A stretch of 64,000 nucleotides of DNA from Mangifera indica (taxonomy: Eukaryota > Streptophyta > Magnoliopsida > Sapindales > Anacardiaceae), in contig NC_058149.1 in assembly GCF_011075055.1 (NCBI RefSeq), positions 13,522,449 through 13,586,448 on the forward strand, in the 5' to 3' direction. The notes under the pieces were generated by a model. That model was not told the DNA's origin, searched no databases, and saw only the letters and a program-made list of their open reading frames with translations. This document shows positions 25,433 to 35,802 of the stretch, piece after piece; position 1 is the first letter of the stretch; each line of letters begins with the position of its first letter. Position numbers and translations under genes: made by a program.

Positions 25433-26298
25433 TGCAAATCATTTATCATTATAGTTCAAGAAAAAGCGATATAAGAAGTTTCAATAGTTTTGACACAGTT
25501 TTTTGATCAATTCACTAAGTTGTTCCCTCAAATATTCTTCTTATCCTCACCATGCCAGTAATATAGTTAATGAAACACCTACCAGAAAGATATCCTACAA
25601 AAGCTGATGGTCTGAAAATTTCCAGTATAATTTATAATTGTTCACATTCAATACAACAAGCTATGGTAGACATCCGTTAAAAGTTACAGTTAACTTCTAC
25701 CAAAACATTGAATATAGGACTATAATAAAAAATGGGGTAATTAATAATTTGTTAGGACCCAAGCTTCTGCCTTTCTGGGAGAGCACTGGCACTCCCAAAT
25801 CTGCCAGATTATTGTTCTTAGTCTCTTCTTTTGTAAGTTTCTATCATTATGTTAGTTGAGTGCAAGGTCTGCAGTGAGTAACAAAGAATTGTTTGAATCT
25901 AATCTTGTGGGTTGTTGCTTTGGAGTAGATCTAAGAGTGTGTTAACTGGTTGATTGTTGGGATTGCATCAGAATTAAAGATCCATTGGACTACATATAGA
26001 ATTCCCTGAAATGAATTTATCACAGTTATAAATTTATCTCCACTTAAGTTCAAACATACAAATACAATTAATTACATATACATCTATTAATATTTTGACC
26101 TTAGTCTTGTTAGTAGCAAAAAAAAAAAAACAAAAAAGATTATTAACCACGCCAAAACAATTAATTTACTTGTAAAAATACAATCAAACAATACTTTCAG
26201 TTTATTTAGCTATAAAAAACTAACAGTGAAAAACGAGCAAAAGTAAGAGCAGAATCTTACCGCAGAAAAATACTTTGCTAGCTTAGCAAGGTTTTTTA

Positions 26299-26464
26299 AA
26301 TCAGCAAACATGCTTTATGGACTCAATATAAGCCTGAAGTCTGCAAAGCTTTCACAAACTTATAATCAATTCATAGGTTCCATAGTCTAAATAATAAAGG
26401 ATTAGGATTTATTCTTACCTCAGCAAGGTCTAAATAATCAGCAAACATGCTTTATGGACTCAAT
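26299..26464 (+). repeat. 29-bp direct repeat, copies 137 bp apart
   Basis: An identical unit containing cagcaaacatgctttatgga lies at 26299-26327 and 26436-26464, each preceded by AGCAAGGT. A local duplication is likely. Confidence 0.8.
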
Positions 26465-27107
26465 CATCAGAAAGCTGAGAATTATGGATCCTCCATTTTC
26501 CATTCACTGCAGTTGAAAGGAAGAGTTATTAAGCCAAACTTGTCAAATACAACACTTAATAGGCTCAAAATGCATAACTGATCAAAAACAAGAGACCAAA
26601 CTTCTTTCTTATATATGGCATAATCAGGTAGAAGTGCAATAATGATGTGGTTGGAGCAATTCTGAGCAGTAAAGCAATAGTATATACCTCCATAGGCAGA
26701 GATGCCATATTTCATCATGATAAAATATTTGGCTTCTTCAGGTAAGAAGGTGCAAAATCTAATTCATTCTCATGTGAGATGTCGAGCGGAAAAAAACAAA
26801 TCTTTGCAACCACAGCAAAAACGACTGTCCTACAGGCAGTAAAGCTGCAATCTCCGCAGAAATAGTTAATTACCTTCAGCATGTGAATAAATGAAGATGC
26901 AAGCTAAACAGTAGATTGTCTGCCATTTGAGATTTCATCTCTGGTTAAAAAGCCTGAAGCTGCAGACTATTAGAATGCAACACTCTTTTGGCTTTTCCAG
27001 GTCCAATGATTCAAAGAACAGAACTTCAGAACCTCATCAGAACTTTGGTTCCACAAGCAGAATAGATTGGTTCAAAGGCATATTTAAGCACATTTTCAAT
27101 GGCCCAA

Positions 27108-30100
27108 TCAATGAATACGGGGGAACAGCTGGAGATTGACTGCCATTTGAGGGTTCACCTCAAATGGTAATGGCTGGAGCACCCCACTGTTAGACAATTC
27201 TTCCAAACCTTTTATATCCTGCTGCAAGCGTGTTACATGTAGAATAGCATGCTCAAGGACTAGAGGATCATCTGGGGGGTTCTGAAGAAGGTTAAGCAAT
27301 GTCTGCCTATAAATTTGAGCTGCCAATAATGGCCTTGCAACCTGCCGACTTTTACATACAATTGCCAACTTGATGACATGCTTGCAGACATTTCCCAGCC
27401 TTGACCAGGTGCAATCACAGAGTGAGAATTCTGAACCAGGGTTCCAAATTGTATATGCCACAGTTCTATCAGCTTGAGAAATGACTTTTGCAAATTGGAG
27501 ATTTTGCTCATCTAATACTACATTGACATCCGGGATATGCAGAGCTTGATACCAAGCATTTGTTGAGAAAGAGTCATCCCTCAGATTTGCAAAATAACCA
27601 GTCTCTGTAGTATATTGATCTAACCAATATAAGGAGTGAAATTCAGTGGTCAAGACGTGGATCAACCAGTCAACTCTTGACCAATAATTTGCATTTCTCT
27701 CATTAATGAGCTTGGATTTCAACCGAAGGTGATAGGACTCAATTGCAGCAAGGGGCTCGGGACTGGCCACGGGGAGAGAACGTATACTATTAACCCACGT
27801 ATCTGCAAGACAAGAAATGCATTGAGACCAATGTAACAGCTCAAAATGCCTCTAAGGGCCATGGCCTCAAAACCAGATTAGTTAATCTTCAATTTAAAAA
27901 AAAAAAAAAAAGGAACTTCAAGAATTCATATTTATAAGGTTGGCCTCTTTGACATATGCAGGTAGTGAAGCTAGCAAATCACTCCTCTCAGTGGGGTAAT
28001 GGGCACAAGACCAGCCCCTTGGAAAACACGACATTTATACATTCACCGGTTGACAGAATTTAAAACAGGCTGACAATTCGAGCAGCATTTCCGGCCATTC
28101 AAGGTGTCGGAGACCTCCCAACCAGCCCTGAGAGGCTGCCCACAACCTAAGCTGCCTAAAAGACAATATTTTTCTTCCCCTCTTTATTCCTCCTGCTGCT
28201 GCCCCTTTTATTCTCTCATATCCTAAAATCTTATCATAATTCAAACTTACCAAATTCTATGATTCTCTCAAACTAATTCAATTATAATGTTATCATAATC
28301 TTTAATAATGATTTCAATTCCATTATTTCCTAATCCTATCATAATATTTAATTATGATTTCAATTGCATTATTTCCTAATCCCATCACAAAGTTTAGGAC
28401 ACTAAATCATTTTTGATTGGTCATTTATACCTATCTGGTCAAGAATTTAGGCTTTGCTCTAGGTGGCCAACAAGAGAGACAAAGAAGTCGCTTCCTGTCC
28501 ATGCATTCAACCAAAGATATTATATGCATCAAGGGACCTCCAAACTGTTTTTTTGGGAAAACAAAAATTAAAGTATAAATGAACACACACCTATATATGG
28601 TAACCATCTGCTCTTAAAATAATCCATAAAGGCACATTGATCCACAAAAACTTGCATGAATTCTTCAACTGTCTCCATGCCATTTGGCCCACTTCTGGAG
28701 GAATACAAAATCCAACCCAAGTGCTTAAACATCTCTTGTTGCACATCAAGATTGCAGCATTTCTTTATAAGGTTTCTTATCCAAGCACGACGAACACGCC
28801 AGACACATAGTAGGATCCGACATTGAAAATTCTCTCTGCAAACAAGATGTTGGCATTGTCTAGCCCCTCTTTTAAAAAAAAAAAAAAACAATTTGTTGAA
28901 TAAATTTCAAAGCCCTCTGTAAAAAAATTTACCTTATTGTAGAAATACCAAAAGAAGGGTCATCCACTAAGAAGGCATTAAGTCGCCATCTAGGGTCCTT
29001 GGTTCGAATTCTTTCAGCAAGGGGACCAATCCATTTATGGATATATTGACCAACAAATGAGGAAATAATGATCCAGGCAACTGGAATTGCATTTTGGGAT
29101 GAGTCAAAAACGACTAAAGTAGACAGGGGATACTGTCAAAGGAAAAAAAGAAAATTGATAGCAATTAATTCAAATGTAGCAAACAGAGTACTGTAACATA
29201 GAAAAACCAATTGTTCCTGAAAATCTAAGCATAATGACTACAGAAACAAAATGTCTGGTCAAATAAGATGATTTAAACTCTACAATTTCGTACAAAGTGT
29301 ACAATGTCAGGAATATTAAATGTCACATAATTTCATAATTCTGAATTTGGGTGGAAGACTGTTTATACTTTATTTTCTAAGTGTATCCTCATTATGTAAT
29401 TTCATAATTCTGAATTTGGCTCGGATAGATGATTGCAGAATCATGACTTGACATAATTTACAGTTAATCCCTATAAAAGCTACAAAAAGGTCAAGGAAGC
29501 TTGAAGCAGAAGAAAGTAGAGTACCTTAAGTTTCTTAAAGCCAAAAGTTGAATGGGAGGCTATCAAACCATTATTTCCATAATGAAGCATCTGCTGCAGC
29601 TGCCAGTCTGTTTGTATCCCCAATATAAATGGGTCTGAAGCAGAGTAATCTTGGAAGAAAAAAACATTCTTCTGATGCCGCTGCACCCACATTCTTACAC
29701 CACATAAATCATCTGCATGTAATTCATGAGAAGTATTTCGAATGACTCTTTCAATGTTACGAACATCATTTCGAGTGAGAAAATCATCACGGTTGTGGGG
29801 GCCACCATGCCCCCGCACTAATTCCATGTGATGTTGAATCACAGTGTCCAAAGATATTCCAACATAAAGCATAGACATCACTTTCTGGCGTAAATCCTCT
29901 GAGATTCGGGGTGCATACATAGCTCTTGTCCCTAAGGCATCCCTATCAAGCAACCCATGACATGGGGCCCCTGTTTTGTCGACATGGTTTCTTTGATTAT
30001 AAATAATTAGAGCAAGGAGAGGGCGGGTATACAAGCGCTTCACAGTAAAATGGCAAAGGCAACCTCTCATCATGTGCCGTCTCCCTGGCCTACTCCCTTT

Positions 30101-30806
30101 CCCAGTTGGAGGTTTGATGTTTGGGCCATCTGCATTGCTGGACTCACTATCCCGGTAGTCTTCAGGACCATACGAACACCAGTATCTGCAAAATTACCAT
30201 GAGAACTAATTTAATTCTCAGAAATAATTTATTTTGGAAAACTACTTGAGTGCAATTAAGGGTTGTTATGTTAAAATAATTCATTCCAAATGTTCATGTT
30301 ATATATTATTATGTATGAGTGATAGGATTTTGAGGGAAAAAAACACATCTTGCGGCAACATCCACAGTTGACAACCTAAATTATAAGACTCCTTTCTATA
30401 ACTGTTAACAAATAGCAAATCCCAAAATCAAAACCAAACAATATCATTTATACACTGATCTTCATTTCAACTCATTTGATAAAAAAATAATAATAAACTA
30501 AACGGTCCAATCAAGTGCCATTTAAAGAACATACAATGTATATTCAAGATAGCCATCAACCCTTGGTTTACTGATGCTCCCTTCAGATCTTTTCCTCCTT
30601 GACTCAATGCGGAAGCTAGCTGGGCATTCTGCATTGGATGATTCTCCTTTCACAAAATCATCCACTCTAGCAAAAGGAATTAGAGCAATATCATCCCCAC
30701 CTTGGCGACCACCTTCAACTTTTACCCATTTTATATCAGCAGCAGAAAACTCTGCACAAGGAGGATCTTGCACTGGAAGGTTAAGAATGTCTTCCATTCT
30801 TGGCAT
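27108..30806 (-). CDS. SWIM zinc-finger protein related to MULE transposases, 690 aa
   Basis: Five coding exons on the minus strand: 30806-30535, 30185-29525, 29132-28933, 28835-28591, 27802-27108, in frame with GT-AG junctions. The product opens MPRMEDILNLPVQDPPCAEF and has a basic region (RRKRSE; SRPGRRHMMRGCLCHF). The middle (about 310-440) has the look of a MULE/FAR1-type transposase core: LVVFDSSQNAIPVAW, FLVDDPS, then CVWRVRRAW. The SWIM zinc finger is CDCTWSRLGNVCKH, with ligands C588, C590, C599 and H601. The C-terminus is a helical tail. Plants keep such proteins as stable single genes, probably nuclear and DNA-associated; their role is poorly known. An upstream exon (31317-31297) would add seven in-frame residues (MKGHETK) if the leader is spliced there. 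Confidence 0.9.
28308..28387 (+). repeat. 34-bp tandem duplication in a SWIM-gene intron
   Basis: Two near-identical units (28308-28341 and 28354-28387, two mismatches, 46-bp period) inside the 788-bp intron between the fourth and fifth exons. Confidence 0.75.
29328..29419 (+). repeat. 23-bp direct repeat in a SWIM-gene intron
   Basis: An identical 23-bp unit containing tttcataattctgaatttgg lies at 29328-29350 and 29397-29419, within the second coding intron. Confidence 0.75.
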
Positions 30807-32060
30807 CTGCAATTCAAAACATGAAACATAAGAGAAAAGTATAAGCCTATAAGTATGCAAAGAAAAAACTTAATTAGATAGATACCAAACATCATAAAAG
30901 AAAAAACCCTGAGCAAACTAAGCAATGTCATTTCCTTCACTAAAAAAACCTATCCATGAAATCTTAAAATTCGAAATCAGCAATTTAGCATAAGAAACAT
31001 GCTAGATTGGGATTACATATACCTAAGGAAGGTAAGAAACGTAAACAATTCTCCTGCTAAAATTAATCTAAAAATTTTCTCAAAGTTGGGAGTTGATAAG
31101 AGTTTCAAGTGTTGCATTGTATCCCAAATTTCTAAAAACACAGTGATTTATTGAAACTTTTCAAGCAAACTACAATCAGCAAATGCAGTACTTAACGTAA
31201 ATACTTGAAGTGCATTGAAAAATTTTAAAAAGAACCAAAGCCCAGCATAGAAAATTAAAACTTCACCAAATATTAGTCGTATAGCAAAAATATTACCTTG
31301 GTTTCGTGACCCTTCATGCTTACTTTATAAAGTCCTGAACTCAGTCTACTAGAAAATAAAACAAGAAAATTAGCAAAATAAAAAGTCAATTTCAATCGGA
31401 GAAAAAGCTATCTTCATAAAATCAGAAACCCACAAGTACCGTAAAATAGATGAAATTGGGAAAGTGCGAGGAAGTGAAAATCAGGAACTCAATGGAGAAA
31501 TTGATTTCCAATTATTAATTTAGAGCCATTGTGAGAGGTTGATTCAAAGGGTTTCTCCACTCCAAGTTCATACACATGATACTCTTACGAGTTCATTCAG
31601 ACTGTGATGGAAACAAGGTCAATTTCAACTTCGAACTTAAATTTTGTCGATAATTCAATTACTTTTTACAGTTCGCCGCCGGCGGCGGCGGATAAACGTA
31701 CAGAATTACATTTGGGCTTGCAATTGATCATGGCTGAAACTGAAATTGAGCCCATTTTGCGTCCAACCCAACTTGAAAGAACCGATAACATTTTCTGGAA
31801 GGCCAATTATAAGGTAAATTTAATTGTTAAGGGCTGGTTAGTTTTCTGAATTTAATTTTTTAAGATTTGAAAAAAAAATCAATAAAACGTCGAGCTTTTA
31901 TCCAGAGAAATATAAAAGTCCCAACAAGTTGTGGATTAGGCCCATTCTCATGAAGGGCTAAGTACAAACCGGGTTAATTTAAATATTTGTATTTATATTC
32001 GATTTGAACCGGTTTTAAAATTAAATTATTTTTAAATTTATTAATTTTGAACAAACCTTA

Positions 32061-32528
32061 GGGCGTTTGGTTCTAACATTTAAATATTATTTTGGTAATC
32101 TATTTTTTATTCTCTTGTTTGGTTGGTTAGTAATAAAATATTACAGTAATTTTCTATTACCAATACTGACGTTAAAAGTAATATAGGTGATAATCTGATT
32201 ACCACATTCACCTTAAGTATCTAAAGAGTACCAAGATAATTTTGATTTTATTATAATTATATTATTATTTATTAATTTTTTGAGACACAAATAAATTTAT
32301 ACTTAATTAATATGACAAATATTTAAAAATAGTTATATTCAAAGGTATTTAAGTAAAATAATTTATTAGTATTCTTTTATTACCTTTAACCAAACACAAT
32401 AATTATTTATACTTACTAAATTTTATCAAATATAGTAATCATTTATACTTATTAATCTTCTAAGTAATCTATCTTCAAGATAATCTTTCTATTTTGATAA
32501 TAAAATATTATCCAAACCAAACGCTCCC
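32061..32528. mobile_element. Tourist-like MITE (PIF/Harbinger), TTA target duplication
   Basis: The termini are GGGCGTTTGGTT on the left and AACCAAACGCTCCC on the right, flanked by TTA at 32058-32060 and 32529-32531. The 3-bp TTA duplication and GGGNGTTTGG ends define Tourist MITEs of the PIF/Harbinger superfamily. It is 468 bp, AT-rich and non-coding. Confidence 0.8.
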
Positions 32529-33508
32529 TTAAGATTTAAATTAATACCCTTATTTGGGGTGGACCTATAAAAAATCTAAACTCCATCTCAACTACAATTT
32601 TTTTAATATTAAAAAAAAAGTTTAAAATGCATAAAAAAAATATCTATAATTAAGGAGAGATTGTACTGAATTTTTAAATTACGCATGCACTTACATGAGA
32701 GAGGTGTTGCAACAAAGTTGACCTAAATATGCTTGACTCAAGTTCTATTGATTGTATTGCATAAAGTTGAGTTGAAAATTTTTTTGACTTGAGCTTAAGC
32801 AAAAAATATATATATTTTTAACTTTAATTGTGTAAGTGCAAAGTTTTATATTTTTAAGATTTGTTTATATTTTATTTGAAAGAGCCGTGAATTCACGAAC
32901 TCACTAAATTGACTAATAACAAACTTGAGTTTGATTTAACAATAATTGAATCAAATCATAATCTCATTAATAGGTCAATTCATTTGCAACCCTATGTAGG
33001 AGTGTAAAGGCAATTTCCTAGAGTCATTTGAATTGGGTTTAGAGAAAATGTCCTTTGCCGAATATGAAAGGGCACCAAAGAACTACAAAATTTTTACTAT
33101 CGACCCTTATATTACAAGTAAATTATTTTTAAATCAACTTTCAATACAATATTACAAGCATCATGTTCAATCCTTTATGAGAAAATAGTAATAAAAATTA
33201 TGTATATCTAATTTTGAATATTTAATTAAATATTTAGATATTTTATCATATGATTAAATAATCTTAAATTAAAAATAAAATAACACTCAATTATATCATC
33301 TAACTATCTAATGAAATACTTAAAATTATGTTTAAAAATTGGATGCGCACAACAATTCTCATATAATAGTGAGGCATAAATTGGAATATTAAGGATTGCC
33401 TATTCTTTGGGAATGAATTCGCTTTTTGATGATTAATAAGGGTTCTTGATCTATTAGAGAAGAATCGATTCGCCACAATTAACGGCACACATTCACTTTG
33501 TTAGGAAG

Positions 33509-33516
33509 TATAAAAA
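33509..33516 (+). promoter_or_regulatory. TATA box of the MOT1 gene
   Basis: TATAAAAA, 37-44 bp before the MOT1 start codon. With the usual ~30-bp spacing this would leave a very short leader of under about 20 bases. Confidence 0.5.
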
Positions 33517-33552
33517 CAAACCTCTTTCCTTTACATTCTCCACTACTTTCAA

Positions 33553-34947
33553 ATGTCTACCATGGACTTCCAGAACCAGCAAATCCCAAATAGCCAAACT
33601 ACCCAGATTTCACCAGAAACTCCGTCAAATTCTGCAGAAAAAATCATACACAAAGTGAACAAAAATCTGGCCTTTACATCCAAATGGGCGGAGGTAAATG
33701 GTGCGATGGGGGACTTGGGCACGTATATTCCTATAGTTTTGGCCTTGACACTGGCCAAGGATCTTAACTTGGGCACCACATTGATATTCACTGGTCTCTA
33801 CAACATTGTAACTGGTGTCATTTATGGTGTCCCAATGCCCGTTCAGCCCATGAAATCAATTGCGGCTGTTGCTATATCAGACGGTTCAGATTTTAGTATT
33901 CCAGAGATTATGGCAGCTGGAATATGTACAGGTGGAATTTTGTTGGTCTTGGGTGTTACAAGGCTGATGCAATTGGCTTACAAGGTTATTCCTTTGCCTG
34001 TTGTTAGAGGGATTCAGCTTTCACAAGGGCTTTCATTTGCAATGAGTGCTGTTAAGTATATAAGAAAAGTTCAAGATTTTTCGAAGTCAAAATCTAAAGG
34101 AGATAGGCCTTGGTTGGGGCTGGATGGGTTGGTTTTGGCAATTGTGTGTGCTTGTTTTATAGTCATTGTTAATGGTGCAGGTGAGGAAAGTGATGGTGAA
34201 GGAGAAAGTAGCTGTGTTGCAGAGAGGCCATGGGCAAGGAGAAGGAGAAGGTTGAGGGAAGTTATAGCTTCACTTCCTTCAGCTTTTATTGTATTTATAT
34301 TGGGTGTGGTTTTGGCTTTTATAAGAAGGCCTGAGGTGGTGAAAGATGTTAAATTTGGACCATCTTCAATTGCAGTTGTGAAAATAACCAAGCATGCATG
34401 GAAACAAGGGTTTGTTAAAGGGACTATCCCTCAACTTCCTTTATCAGTATTAAACTCGGTGATTGCTGTGTGCAAATTGTCATCTGATCTTTTTCCAGGG
34501 AAGGACTTTTCCGCCACATCGGTGTCCGTGACAGTAGGGCTGATGAACTTAGTAGGGTGTTGGTTTGGAGCCATGCCATGTTGCCATGGCGCCGGAGGAC
34601 TGGCAGGGCAGTACAAATTTGGAGGGAGGAGCGGCGGGTGTGTGGCCCTTCTCGGCGCAGCCAAATTGGTGCTGGGTTTGGTTTTGGGAAGTTCATTGGT
34701 GAAGATTTTGGATCAATTCCCAGTTGGGGTATTGGGAGTTCTGCTGTTGTTTGCAGGGATCGAACTGGCTATGGCTTCCAGGGATATGCAGTCAAAAGAG
34801 GAAGCTTTTGTTATGCTTATTTCCACAGCTGTTTCACTGGTGGGCTCGGGTGCAGCTCTTGGCTTTGTGTGTGGGATCGTGGTGCATGTGATTCTTAAGC
34901 TCAGAAGTTTCAGTGGAGATTGGTCTTGTTCTACCATACGGATATGA
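33553..34947 (+). CDS. MOT1: Molybdate transporter MOT1-like, 464 aa
   Basis: A single intronless frame, as in Arabidopsis MOT1. It moves molybdate across a membrane (mitochondrial, plasma or vacuolar depending on paralogue) for molybdenum-cofactor enzymes. Two family signatures are present: GVPMPVQPMKSIAAVAI at about residues 92-108, and FGAMPCCHGAGGLAGQY at about 338-354. GDLGTYIPIVLALTLA marks the first membrane helix. About ten hydrophobic segments follow, split by a charged, Glu- and Arg-rich loop near residues 212-238. The first ~45 residues are polar and could carry a targeting signal, but none is obvious. The start at 33553 sits 37 bp after a TATA box; ATG 33562 (MDFQ) is an alternative. 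I see no break or missing signature. Confidence 0.93.
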   Translation: MSTMDFQNQQIPNSQTTQISPETPSNSAEKIIHKVNKNLAFTSKWAEVNGAMGDLGTYIPIVLALTLAKDLNLGTTLIFTGLYNIVTGVIYGVPMPVQPMKSIAAVAISDGSDFSIPEIMAAGICTGGILLVLGVTRLMQLAYKVIPLPVVRGIQLSQGLSFAMSAVKYIRKVQDFSKSKSKGDRPWLGLDGLVLAIVCACFIVIVNGAGEESDGEGESSCVAERPWARRRRRLREVIASLPSAFIVFILGVVLAFIRRPEVVKDVKFGPSSIAVVKITKHAWKQGFVKGTIPQLPLSVLNSVIAVCKLSSDLFPGKDFSATSVSVTVGLMNLVGCWFGAMPCCHGAGGLAGQYKFGGRSGGCVALLGAAKLVLGLVLGSSLVKILDQFPVGVLGVLLLFAGIELAMASRDMQSKEEAFVMLISTAVSLVGSGAALGFVCGIVVHVILKLRSFSGDWSCSTIRI

Positions 34948-35802
34948 GGAACTCCATAGTAGAATGCTAGAAATGTTCTGAGTAGTGAATAAATGTCTAG
35001 GCATGTTAAACAGACACTCAGATTCCAGAAATATTGAACATGATGATGGAAATAAAGAACTGCAAGAATCAACTTTTATATGATCATGAATTGTACTAGA
35101 CACAGTAATGAAGGAATACTGATGACATAGTTACATACATATACATGTACCTCCAAGCAAATCCAGATACATGGCTGATTCATTAGCTGTTTTGAGAACT
35201 TGTGTAGTCCCTGCTTGGTCCCTTGTTATCTATCATCAACTCTAAAATAAAATACTTCACATTTCTGGATCCTACTCGATCGACACTTTATCTCTGCCTC
35301 CTCTCATGTTCAGAGTGTTCATTCATGTCGAACAATCTGAAAGATGGTTTGAATACAAAAGAAAACAATTATGGTTCATTGTGCAGATTCTCTAACCAGA
35401 TAAATAAGATATTTACATATTTGTATCTTTAACTAGTAAATATACAGTTTCTTGGTTCAAACAATATAGTACTATCAAGTAATCTCAATGACGATATGCA
35501 ACAAGAAGAAAGCAGCAAAGACACAATAAGCTCACAAGGTGGTAACTATAATGAAAAGTTCATAAAGAATACCATGAACTTTGACAGTAGCTGGGTTTGC
35601 AATGATAACTTCAATGCTTCTTGCTGTCTTTTGAAATGTTCTTTTCCTTTTGGCTGGAGTTTAGAAGATATATACCACCAATTCAGTGATCTGATTTCGT
35701 TTGTTTGCCAACCATATCAAAGATGAGCCACTTCCTACAGATGCTCGGAGTCCTAAACAGTACTGACACTAGATTGTAAGAAACTGTATTCTTTCTAATC
35801 CA
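34948..35802. other. Spacer between convergent MOT1 and ArfGAP genes
   Basis: The 3' UTRs of both genes meet here. No further coding sequence or element ends are seen. Confidence 0.5.

Larger units (their letters stand above)
23472..27107. other. Spacer with hAT-like element and repeat fragments
   Basis: Contains the LRX 3' UTR (to about 23850), a hAT-like element (24071-24458) and a second degenerate GAGCTC/CTCGA-rich fragment (24880-25255). Two local duplications follow: 25 bp at 25314 and 25408, and 29 bp at 26299 and 26436. Part of 26500-27107 may be 3' UTR of the SWIM gene. No protein-coding evidence was found. Confidence 0.5.
31298..33552. other. Spacer between divergent SWIM and MOT1 genes
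   Basis: The left end is the SWIM-gene promoter and leader (a CCGCCGGCGGCGGCGG run at 31677-31692 is the only GC-rich patch). A 79-codon plus-strand frame starting at 31607 shows no recognisable family. A Tourist-like MITE occupies 32061-32528. The stretch 32700-32995 is another degenerate copy of the CTTGAGCTTAAG-rich repeat. The MOT1 promoter lies at 33400-33552. Confidence 0.5.

Noticed and set aside
34071..34696. Minus-strand frames opposite MOT1
   Set aside because: Shadows of the intronless MOT1 coding sequence, which carries both family signatures.
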